DNA of 20,715 nt from JAFKKF01 sp038323025. Its GTDB lineage: Bacteria; Pseudomonadota; Alphaproteobacteria; Rhizobiales; Kaistiaceae. Numbering within the stretch: position 1 is the first letter of the stretch; each line of letters begins with the position of its first letter. Positions 1 to 7,016 of the stretch are shown one piece after another. The stretch lies in assembly GCA_038323025.1 (NCBI GenBank), contig JBBQGL010000059.1, positions 1-20,715 on the forward strand. The letters run 5' to 3'. A program made the position numbers and the translations under genes. Below the pieces are notes generated by a model. That model did no database searches and was not told the DNA's origin. It saw only the letters and a program-made list of their open reading frames with translations.

Positions 1-146
1 ACTTCGTCAGTGCCTACAACTTCGGCCGCCGCCTGAAGACCCTCAAGGGCCTCACCCCCTTCGAGTTCATCTGCAAGACATGGACTTCACAGCCCGAACG
101 CTTCAATCTCAATCCGCTCCAGCAAATGCCGGGACTAAACATCTAG
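1..146 (+). mobile_element. IS481-type transposase, C-terminal fragment (cut by window edge)
   Basis: Reading from base 3, the frame encodes about 47 residues ending in a TAG at 144-146. The fragment contains YNFGRRLKTLKGLTPFEF and ends in QMPGLNI. This is the conserved tail of IS481-family DDE transposases, where a 'hQmPGLNt' ending is typical. Only the extreme C-terminus is visible; the catalytic DDE residues lie outside the window. The next gene, on the opposite strand, ends only 15 bases beyond the stop. There is therefore little or no room for a right terminal inverted repeat, and none is recognisable. The copy may be an old remnant or its end may overlap the neighbour. Confidence 0.8.
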
Positions 147-161
147 GCGGCCACCCTCCGG

Positions 162-710
162 TCAGCGCTTGCATTGCTCGGCATTGAGCGGCGTCCACTT
201 GCCGTCGGCGCCCTGGACTTCGCCGCTGTGGTCGAGTTCGCCGGCCTTGCGGGTATACACATCGCGGTAGGGGAGGACCTGCCCGCCCGCCACGTAGGTT
301 CCGGTGAAGGTAAGCGTGTCGCCTTCCCAACCCGCCGAAGTGAGCGCGGCGTGGCCGCCGAAATTGTCGATAACTGACGCGCTGAACTGCTTGCCGGTCG
401 GGTCGTATCCGAACGTAAGGATGACGTGACCCGGATTGGGGTTCTTCTTCGACATTCTCTCGTTGAACTGCCCGGCGATCCAGAAACCGCCCAACTCGGA
501 CCTGGTCCTGAATGTGCCCGTGGTCGGACGGGCGGGACCGAAGGCCGATGCGAACCATTGGCCGGTGCACTTGAACTTGCCCTGCAGGTCCTTGAGCTGG
601 CCGAGTTCCGCCGGTGGCTGCGGCGGACCGGCCGGTGGCTGATCGGCGGCGAGGGTGATCCCCGCCGTGCCAAAGACGATTGCCCAACCGAGAAAGACGC
701 TCGACCTCAT
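162..710 (-). CDS. Secreted small protein, DUF1579-like (function unknown)
   Basis: This 182-residue protein has an N-terminal signal peptide: MRSS, then a hydrophobic stretch of about residues 5-20 ending in ITLAAD. A Pro-rich linker (about 24-34) follows, then a compact domain. The pattern of that domain (GxW near residue 50, a TGTFRTR strand, LGGFWIAGQF near 73-82, GYDPTGKQF at 101-109) resembles DUF1579-type beta-barrel domains. Cys48 and Cys180 are the only cysteines of the mature part and could form a disulfide after export. The ATG at 710 is preferred because GGGGGAGGGAGCA precedes it at good spacing; a TTG 21 bases upstream is less likely. It stands alone between the transposase tail and the repair genes. 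No enzymatic role can be inferred. Confidence 0.7.
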   Translation of the reverse strand: MRSSVFLGWAIVFGTAGITLAADQPPAGPPQPPAELGQLKDLQGKFKCTGQWFASAFGPARPTTGTFRTRSELGGFWIAGQFNERMSKKNPNPGHVILTFGYDPTGKQFSASVIDNFGGHAALTSAGWEGDTLTFTGTYVAGGQVLPYRDVYTRKAGELDHSGEVQGADGKWTPLNAEQCKR

Positions 711-780
711 TGCTCCCTCCCCCAAGGGCAAAACACTGCCGTCATGCGGCCGGCAGCGAGAGTAGCATGAGTTTACAACT

Positions 781-795
781 TCGCCCTAGGGGCGA
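781..795. terminator. Short hairpin after the PdeM-type gene, possible weak terminator
   Basis: TCGCCC (781-786) pairs with GGGCGA (790-795) around a TAG loop, 14 bases beyond the stop of the nuclease gene. No T-run follows on the minus strand, so intrinsic termination is uncertain. Confidence 0.3.
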
Positions 796-808
796 GCTGA
801 CGCAACCG

Positions 809-1525
809 TCAGTCCGGGCGAAGCGTGCGCGGCGACACCGGGTAGACCCGCTCGTCTCCCAGCAGGAAGCAGCGGAACGTCGGTGCAGCAAACAGCCCGG
901 AAAACGCCCGGTCGAGCACGTTGAGGCCACCGGCATAGGCGCCGAATGCCGGCATGACGAGGCGGAAGCCGTCGCCGGCAAAGCAACGCCGGCGCACCCA
1001 CTTGCCTCGGCCGGCGAGCCGCGCCGACGGATGAAGGTGCCCGGCGATTTCGCCGCTTGCGGGACCCGCCGCCGGCTCGTGCCGGAAAGTCAGCGGGCCG
1101 ACGGTGAGTGTATCGAGATGCGCGCCGGCGAGGCCGGCCGGGGCGAGCCGGTCGTGATTGCCCGCGATCCAGACCCACTCGCGGCCCCTTTGAAGGAACG
1201 CCAGATCGGCGCGATCCGATGGCGCCATTCGCGCGGGACCGCCGTCGTCATGAAAGCTGTCGCCGAGGGCGATGACGATTCCCGGGTCGAGGCGCCGGAT
1301 GAGGCGGCCGAGCCGCCCGAGCGTGTCGGCCGTGTCGTAGGGCGGCAGCATCTCGCCGCGGCGGGCGAACGACGAGCCTTTTTCCAGGTGCAGGTCGGCC
1401 GCCACCAGAAGGCGCCGGTCCGCCCACCATAAGACACCCTCGGCGAAGGCCTCGAGCACGACGCCGGCGACGCCGACCAGCGTCGCCACGGATGCGGGTG
1501 CGATCTGTCTTGCAGCGTCAGTCAC
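809..1525 (-). CDS. pdeM: Ligase-associated DNA damage response endonuclease, PdeM-type metallophosphoesterase
   Basis: This 238-residue calcineurin-like metallophosphoesterase has all the two-metal motifs: ADLHLEKG (Asp44, His46), GDSFHD (Asp89, His92), GNHD (122-125), His149 and GHLHP (162-166). The LHLEKGSSFARRG signature and the pairing with the upstream helicase identify the ligase-associated subfamily. A Pseudomonas putida homologue of this subfamily is a manganese-dependent single-strand DNA endonuclease. I take GTG at 1523-1525 as the start: it overlaps the helicase stop by 8 bases, a GGGAGG site lies about 9 bases upstream, and the length then fits the family. An ATG at 1573 would add 16 unlikely residues overlapping the helicase end. 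It is translationally coupled to the helicase, and a nicking role in DNA repair is inferred. The gene symbol follows the subfamily name. Confidence 0.88.
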   Translation of the reverse strand: MTDAARQIAPASVATLVGVAGVVLEAFAEGVLWWADRRLLVAADLHLEKGSSFARRGEMLPPYDTADTLGRLGRLIRRLDPGIVIALGDSFHDDGGPARMAPSDRADLAFLQRGREWVWIAGNHDRLAPAGLAGAHLDTLTVGPLTFRHEPAAGPASGEIAGHLHPSARLAGRGKWVRRRCFAGDGFRLVMPAFGAYAGGLNVLDRAFSGLFAAPTFRCFLLGDERVYPVSPRTLRPD

Positions 1526-4172
1526 CGCCCATCGCCTCCCGAATGAGATCGTCAGCGGCTTCCCGCAATACATCCTCCTCGGCCTCGCCCGGCACCGCTT
1601 CCTTGCCGATGTCGAGCATGATCGGCACCGCCAGCGGCGAGATGTGGTCGAGGCGCTGGTGGACGATTCGCCCCTTGATTCGAGCGAGCATATCGCCGAG
1701 ACGGCCGATGTCGAGAAGGCCGGTCGCCGCGTCCGCCCACGTCGCCCGCATCAGGATGTGGTCGGGCTCGTGGCGGCGCAGCACGTCATAGACCAGGTCG
1801 GTGGAAATCGTCACCTGGCGTCCGGTCTTCTGCTTGCCGGGATGGCGCTTCTCGACGAGGCCGGAGATCAGCGCCGCGTTCCGGAACATGCGTTTCAGCA
1901 GATACGTATCGGCCATCCAGGCATCGAGGTCGTCGCCCAGCATGTCCTGGTCGAAAAGGTTGTCGAGGCTGGGCTTGCCGCGCTCGAAAGCCGCACCGAG
2001 GTCGCCCAGCCCCCAAACGCCGAGGGCATAATCGCTGGCAACGAAGCCGGTGGGCTTCAGCTTCGCCCGCTCCAGCCGCCGGGTCAAAAGCATGCCGAGG
2101 GTCTGGTGCGCCAGCCGGCCCTCGAAGGGGTAAGCGACGAGGTAGAACCGGTTGCCGCGCGGGAAGGTTTCGACAAGCAGCTGGTCGGGATTTGGGAGCA
2201 CCGAGCGCTCCCTCTGGATCTCCAGCCAGTGCGCCACCTGCGCGGGCAGGCGCGACCAGCCGCGCTCATCGGCAAGGATGCCACGCACGCCGGCGGCGAG
2301 GTACGTCGATAGCGGGAACTTGCCTCCCGCATAGACCGGGATTTTCGGCGTCCTGTCGGACGTCCGTGTGGCGATCGCCTCGTTCTCGTGAACGCCCTCG
2401 AAGCGGAGGATGTGGCCGGCGAACAGGAACGTGTCGCCGACCGACAGCGTCTCCACGAAATATTCCTCGACCTTGCCGAGCACGCGGCCGCCGCGCCCGG
2501 CAAAGGCCGCCCTGGCGCTCCGCCCGACGCGCACATTGAGGAGCGGCGCCTCGATGATCGTGCCGACATTCAGGCGATATTGGCCGGCAACGCGCGGGTG
2601 GGTGATCCGCCACAGGCCATCTGCGCCTTCGCGGATCTTGGCGAAGCGCTCGTAGGTGCGCAGCGCATAGCCACCGGTGGCGACAAAATCGACGACCCGG
2701 TCGAAGGTCGGGCGGTCGAGGTCGCGATACGGGAAGGCCGACGTGACTTCCCGGTAGAGAGCGTCCGCCGCGAAAGGCGCCGAACACGCCATGCCGAGGA
2801 CGTGCTGGGCCAGCACATCGAGCGCGCCGGCGCGGATGGGCGGTGTGTCCTGCGCGCCGAGGTAGTTGGCGTCGAGCGCGGCGCGGCACTCCAGAACCTC
2901 GAACCGGTTGGCGGGAACGAGGATCGCCTTCGAGGGTTCGTCCAGCCGGTGATTGGCCCGGCCGATCCGCTGCGCCAGGCGGCTGGCGCCTTTCGGCGCG
3001 CCGATGTTGATGACAAGGTCGACATCGCCCCAGTCGATGCCGAGGTCGAGCGTCGATGTGCACACGACGGCGCGGAGCTTGCCGGCCGCCATCGCCGCCT
3101 CGACCTTGCGGCGCTGCGCCGCGTCGAGCGAGCCGTGGTGGAGGGCGATGGGCAGGCCGTCGACATTGATCCGCCAGAGCTCCTGGAAGATGAGTTCCGC
3201 CTGGCTGCGGACGTTGACGAAGAGGAGCGCCAGGTGATGCGCCTTGATCGCCGCATACATGTCGGGGAGGGCGTAGCGACCCGTATGCCCGGCCCATGGC
3301 ATGCGCTCTGTCGAATCGAGAATGCTGATGTCGGGCTTGGCGCCGCCCTTGACCACGATGAGGTCGGCCATGGGGAGGACGCGTCGCGCTTTTCCCTCCC
3401 TTGAAAAGGGAGGGTCGCCGCGGAGCGGCGGGGAGGGATCAGATCCTGGTACGCGCATGACCCCCTCCCGAGCGGCTGCGCCGATCGACCTCCCCCTTTC
3501 AGGGGGAGGAAAATGCGCCGGCCCTTGCCCGACCAGCCACGCCCGCAGCGCCTCGGGCTCCGCCACTGTGGCGGAGAGGCCGATGGTGCGCAGGTTGGGA
3601 GCGAGACTGCGCAACCGGGCGAGGCCGAGGGCGAGCAGGTCGCCGCGCTTGCTGGTGACCAGCGCGTGCAGCTCGTCGAGGATCACCGTATCGAGGTCGG
3701 CGAAAAAGCGGGGCGCGTCGGGGGCCGACAGAAGCAGCGCGGCCTGCTCTGGCGTGGTGAGCAGGATGTCGGGCGGCTTCAGCTTCTGCCGTTGCCGCTT
3801 GTGCAGCGGCGTGTCGCCGGTGCGCGTTTCCAGCCGGATGTTCAGTTTCATCTCGGCAACCGGCGCCTCGAGGTTGCGGGCGATGTCGACGGCGAGCGCC
3901 TTCAGCGGCGAGATGTAGAGGGTGTGGATACCGCGCCCGCCCGGCATGTTTGCCTTCGGCCGCTCATGGAGTGCGACGAGGCTTGGCAGGAACCCGGCGA
4001 GTGTCTTGCCGGCACCGGTCGGGGCAATGAGCAGGACCGAGCGCCCGGCCCTTGCCTTGGCCAACAGCTCGACCTGATGCGGCCGCGGCGTCCAACGGCG
4101 CTCTGCGAACCATGCAGCGAACGGCGCGGGCAGGGCGGAAGCCGCTTTGGCCAATTTGGCGCGCGCGGTCAT
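1518..4172 (-). CDS. Ligase-associated DNA damage response DEXH-box helicase (Lhr-core type) with an internal repeat-encoded insertion
   Basis: This 884-residue superfamily 2 helicase has Walker A APTGAGKT (50-57), motif II DELH (166-169), motif III SAT (200-202), TSTLDLGIDW (372-381) and QRIGRAN (401-407). The winged-helix and Lhr-core C-terminal region follows. The C-terminal features and the overlapping PdeM-type gene match the DNA ligase-associated subfamily. Such proteins are ATP-driven 3'-to-5' translocases acting in DNA repair. Residues about 219-268, between SATVAEPEALRAWLV and ADLIVVKGGAKP, are rich in Pro, Gly, Arg and Ser. They have no counterpart in the family as I know it and are encoded by a palindromic repeat (3390-3513). 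The insertion keeps the frame and adds about 49 residues at the linker between the RecA domains. The ATG at 4172 gives the usual family N-terminus; a TTG at 4217 is also possible. No strong ribosome site is visible. Confidence 0.9.
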   Translation of the reverse strand: MTARAKLAKAASALPAPFAAWFAERRWTPRPHQVELLAKARAGRSVLLIAPTGAGKTLAGFLPSLVALHERPKANMPGGRGIHTLYISPLKALAVDIARNLEAPVAEMKLNIRLETRTGDTPLHKRQRQKLKPPDILLTTPEQAALLLSAPDAPRFFADLDTVILDELHALVTSKRGDLLALGLARLRSLAPNLRTIGLSATVAEPEALRAWLVGQGPAHFPPPERGRSIGAAAREGVMRVPGSDPSPPLRGDPPFSREGKARRVLPMADLIVVKGGAKPDISILDSTERMPWAGHTGRYALPDMYAAIKAHHLALLFVNVRSQAELIFQELWRINVDGLPIALHHGSLDAAQRRKVEAAMAAGKLRAVVCTSTLDLGIDWGDVDLVINIGAPKGASRLAQRIGRANHRLDEPSKAILVPANRFEVLECRAALDANYLGAQDTPPIRAGALDVLAQHVLGMACSAPFAADALYREVTSAFPYRDLDRPTFDRVVDFVATGGYALRTYERFAKIREGADGLWRITHPRVAGQYRLNVGTIIEAPLLNVRVGRSARAAFAGRGGRVLGKVEEYFVETLSVGDTFLFAGHILRFEGVHENEAIATRTSDRTPKIPVYAGGKFPLSTYLAAGVRGILADERGWSRLPAQVAHWLEIQRERSVLPNPDQLLVETFPRGNRFYLVAYPFEGRLAHQTLGMLLTRRLERAKLKPTGFVASDYALGVWGLGDLGAAFERGKPSLDNLFDQDMLGDDLDAWMADTYLLKRMFRNAALISGLVEKRHPGKQKTGRQVTISTDLVYDVLRRHEPDHILMRATWADAATGLLDIGRLGDMLARIKGRIVHQRLDHISPLAVPIMLDIGKEAVPGEAEEDVLREAADDLIREAMGGD
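3390..3513. repeat. Composite palindromic repeat element inside the helicase coding sequence
   Basis: The element holds four hairpins in tandem: CCCTCCCTT/AAGGGAGGG (3394-3402, 3406-3414, GAA loop), CGCCGC/GCGGCG (3416-3421, 3425-3430, GGA loop), GGGAGGG/CCCTCCC (3431-3437, 3463-3469) and CCTCCCCCT/AGGGGGAGG (3489-3497, 3501-3509, TTC loop). The outer bases TTTTCC (3390-3395) and GGAAAA (3508-3513) are also inverted repeats. This style of repeat is normally intergenic in Hyphomicrobiales genomes. Here it is translated without a stop codon on the minus strand. The exact borders are a judgement; the added coding length relative to the family spans about 3372-3518. Confidence 0.75.
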
Positions 4173-4235
4173 CGGGCGAAACAGCGACCGGAGAACGCCG
4201 GTTCCTTCTGCAGGCAAACTGTCATTCTGCCAGTC

Positions 4236-4241
4236 TACAAT
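4236..4241 (+). promoter_or_regulatory. Possible -10 box in the divergent helicase / glutamate-synthase-like intergenic region
   Basis: TACAAT matches the -10 consensus at five of six positions and lies about 105 bases before the downstream start codon. The region at the expected -35 spacing (GGCAAA) is poor, so this is tentative. The 173-base divergent spacer must hold promoters for both flanking genes. Confidence 0.25.
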
Positions 4242-4345
4242 GCTAGGTTTTCGGTCGGTTGCATCTCAACGCATGTCCGATTCTTGTTCGCGGAGCAGGG
4301 GCTTGCCGCAACGGCTGGCCAGGCGGGAAGAGACCGGGGGGCACC

Positions 4346-5953
4346 ATGTATCACTATCAGCGCTACACCGTTTTCGCGCTCACGATCGCGCTTTCCGCCG
4401 GCTTTGCGGCGGCCGGGCTCGCCGGAGCTACCGCCCTCTATTGGCCGCTTCTCGTCCTGTTGCCTCTGGCCGCGGTTGGCGTCTTCGACGTGGTGCAGCC
4501 GTCAAGGGCCATCCTGCGCAACTATCCGATCATCGGTCACATTCGCTACATCCTGGAAGAGCTTCGCCCCTCGCTTCGCCAATACATGATCGAGGACGAT
4601 CGGGATCCGGTCCCGTTCAGCCGCGAGCAGCGGAACGTCGTCTACCGCCGCGCCAAGGATATCCATTCCAGCCACCCTTTCGGGACGATCATCGACGTCA
4701 GCCAGCCCGGCCATGGGTGGATCTGCCACTCGATCCGCGCACACGAGATCGAGGATAGCAATTTCCGCATCACCATCGGGGACAAGGACTGCCTGCAGCC
4801 CTATTCGGCCTCGATCGTCAACATTTCCGGCATGAGCTTCGGCGCTATCAGTGGCCGGGCGATTCTGGCGCTCAACACCGGCGCGGCCATGGGCGGCTTT
4901 GCCCAGAACACCGGCGAGGGCTCGATCAGCCCGTATCATCGCCAGCCCGGCGGCGATCTCATATGGCAGGTGGCGACAGGTTACTTCGGGTGCCGCGACG
5001 CGCACGGCAACTTCGACCCCGCCGCGTTTGCGGCGACGGCGGCTTTGCCGGCGGTGAAAATGATCGAGATGAAGCTCAGCCAGGGCGCCAAGCTCGGCCA
5101 CGGCGGTGTCCTGCCGAAGGCCAAGATCAGCGTGGAAATCGCGGCCACGCGCGGCATCGCGCGCGACCGCGATTGTGTTTCGCCGCCCACCCATCGCGCC
5201 TTCGCGACGCCGCTGGAAATGACGGCGTTCCTGGCGCGGCTGCGCGAGCTGTCGTCGGGGAAGCCGATCGGGATCAAGCTCTGTGTCGGTCACCGATATG
5301 AGTTTCTGGCGATGGTCAAGGCGATGCTGGCGAGCGGCACCACGCCCGATTTCATTGTCATCGACGGTACGGAAGGCGGCACCGGGGCCGCCCCGCCCGA
5401 ACTTTCCAATCACGTCGGCCTGCCGCTGATCGATGGCTTGACGTTCGTTCACAACGCCCTGGTTGGCGCCGGCTTGCGCGACCGGATCCGGTTGGGCGCC
5501 AGCGGCAAGCTCATCACCGGCTACGATCTCTGCCGCGCCTTCGCCCTCGGCGCCGACTTTGCGATGATCGCGCGCGGCTTCATGTTCGCCACGGGCTGTA
5601 TCCAGTCGCGCGCTTGTCACACCAACGCCTGTCCGACCGGAATAGCCACGCAGGACCCGCTCCGTCAGCGCGCGATAGTGGTCGAGGAAAAGTCGGTGCG
5701 CGTTGCCAATTTCCATCGCAACACGCTGCAGGCGGTGGCGGACGTGCTCGGTGCCGCCGGTCTTTCGCATCCGCGCGAGCTGAGGCCGTACCATCTGCAG
5801 TTTCGTCGCGAGGACGGCAAAGTCATCCATGGGGATGAAATTCACCCGCCCATCCTTCCCGGCGCGCTCGTCGATGGCAGCGAGAAAGGGCCGGTCGCGG
5901 CGGAGTGGGGACGGGCCCAGGCCGACTCTTTCGCGCCTCTGACGGCGCGCTGA
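4346..5953 (+). CDS. FMN-binding glutamate synthase family protein, membrane-anchored
   Basis: This 535-residue protein has two hydrophobic N-terminal segments (about residues 8-28 and 31-49), then a GltB-like FMN-binding TIM-barrel domain. Visible family motifs are GMSFGAISG (162-170), NTGEGSISPYH (188-198), KLSQGAKLGHGG (243-254), IDGTEGGTGAAP (339-350), GASGKLITGYD (384-394) and ARGFMFATGC (409-418). Cys418, Cys424 and Cys429 form the C-X5-C-X4-C pattern of the 3Fe-4S cluster of glutamate synthases. There is no glutamine amidotransferase domain and no gltD-like gene nearby, so this is the stand-alone family, whose substrate is generally unknown. It should not be called a true glutamate synthase. 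The ATG at 4346 follows GGGGGG and starts directly at the membrane segment; an upstream in-frame extension to 4259 lacks family character. The next genes lie on the same strand, the nearest 144 bases away. Confidence 0.85.
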   Translation: MYHYQRYTVFALTIALSAGFAAAGLAGATALYWPLLVLLPLAAVGVFDVVQPSRAILRNYPIIGHIRYILEELRPSLRQYMIEDDRDPVPFSREQRNVVYRRAKDIHSSHPFGTIIDVSQPGHGWICHSIRAHEIEDSNFRITIGDKDCLQPYSASIVNISGMSFGAISGRAILALNTGAAMGGFAQNTGEGSISPYHRQPGGDLIWQVATGYFGCRDAHGNFDPAAFAATAALPAVKMIEMKLSQGAKLGHGGVLPKAKISVEIAATRGIARDRDCVSPPTHRAFATPLEMTAFLARLRELSSGKPIGIKLCVGHRYEFLAMVKAMLASGTTPDFIVIDGTEGGTGAAPPELSNHVGLPLIDGLTFVHNALVGAGLRDRIRLGASGKLITGYDLCRAFALGADFAMIARGFMFATGCIQSRACHTNACPTGIATQDPLRQRAIVVEEKSVRVANFHRNTLQAVADVLGAAGLSHPRELRPYHLQFRREDGKVIHGDEIHPPILPGALVDGSEKGPVAAEWGRAQADSFAPLTAR

Positions 5954-6026
5954 TCTCACCGGCGCCACAGTCGCGGCCGGCCGCTCTCGTCAGAGGCCAG
6001 GTTGGCGCGGCAATATGGCTTCGAGC

Positions 6027-6094
6027 ATCGGCCGGAACCGCTGTTCGATCGGGGCGCTTCGGTGCATAAGGACCGCCCCTGACATCCGGCCGAT
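6027..6094. repeat. 10-bp inverted repeat in the leader of the EamA gene
   Basis: ATCGGCCGGA (6027-6036) and TCCGGCCGAT (6085-6094) are perfect inverted copies 48 bases apart. The second ends three bases before the GTG start at 6098. It could fold the leader or bind a regulator. A 12-bp palindrome, GCGGCCGGCCGC, lies upstream at 5973-5984. The function is unknown. Confidence 0.4.
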
Positions 6095-6097
6095 CCC

Positions 6098-6980
6098 GTG
6101 CAGCCCCGTCATATCGTCCTTGCCGTTGTGCTCGCCATATTCTGGGGGCTGAACTTCGTCGTCATCACCTTGGCGCTTGGCGACGTCCCGCCGCTCCTTC
6201 TGGCGGCGCCGCGTTTCGCCATCGCGGCGGTGCCGGTCCTCTTCCTGCCGAAGCCGCCGGTCCGCCCGGGGGCTGATGATCGCCATTGCGGCGACTATGT
6301 TCGTCGGCCAGTTCGCATTTCTCTTTCCCTCGATGGCGGTCGGCATGCCGCCCGGCCTCGCCTCGATTGCGCTGCAGATCCAGGCCTTCATCACGATCGC
6401 GATTGCCGCGGCCGTGCTGCGCGAATGGCCCACGCGACGTCAGGTCGCGGGGAGCTCGGTCGCCTTTGCCGGACTGGCGCTGGTCGGATTCACCGTTGGC
6501 GCCAATGGCGTCACGCTCCAGGGGTTCCTTCTTCTCTTCGGGGCGGCGGTCTTCTGGGCGGTGGGCAACGTGCTCATCCGGCGTACCGGCAAGGTCGACA
6601 TGCTGGCGCTGGTATCGTGGATGAGCCTGGTACCACCCGTGCCCTTCCTTCTCCTCTCGCTCGCCTTCGAGGGGCCGGCACGCATCGGGGCGGCAATCGG
6701 CGGCGCGACCTGGCTGACGGTCGGCGCGCTGCTCTACATAGCCGTCGTGTCGACGACATTCGGCTATGCGGTTTGGGGTCACTTGCTCAGAATCTATCCG
6801 GCGGCGACCGCCGCGCCTTTTTCGCTGCTTGTCCCGGTCTCCGGCACGATCTCGGCCGCGCTTATTCTCAACGAATCGTTCGGCCCGGTTCGCCTCATCG
6901 GCATGGCTCTCATCCTCGCCGGGCTTGCGGTCCTCATGCTGGGCCCGCGCCCCACTCCGGTCGCCGCCGATCCGGCATAG
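6098..6980 (+). pseudogene. EamA/DMT-family transporter, interrupted by a single-base frameshift
   Basis: The first frame encodes an EamA start (IVLAVVLAIFWGLNFV, then PRFAIAAVPVLFLPKPPVRPG). The family sequence then continues in the next frame (LMIAIAATMFVGQFAFLF) through to APFSLLVPVSGTISAAL and VLMLGPRP. Removing one G from the run of five at 6268-6272 joins the frames exactly and gives about 293 residues and roughly ten membrane helices, the normal size for this family of drug and metabolite exporters. As written, the gene makes only a first-helices fragment with a foreign tail. The cause may be a true mutation, a slippery G-run or a sequencing error. GTG at 6098 is the most likely start. 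The exonuclease gene begins 36 bases downstream, so the two may share a transcript. Confidence 0.8.
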
Positions 6981-7016
6981 GTGCGGCGGAGGGCTCGCCG
7001 CCCTATCTTTGCAGCC

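Noticed and set aside
4502..5968. Long open frame of 488 codons on the minus strand
   Set aside because: It is antisense to the glutamate-synthase-like gene and has the Arg/Ala/Gly-rich composition of a GC-rich shadow frame, with no recognisable domain.
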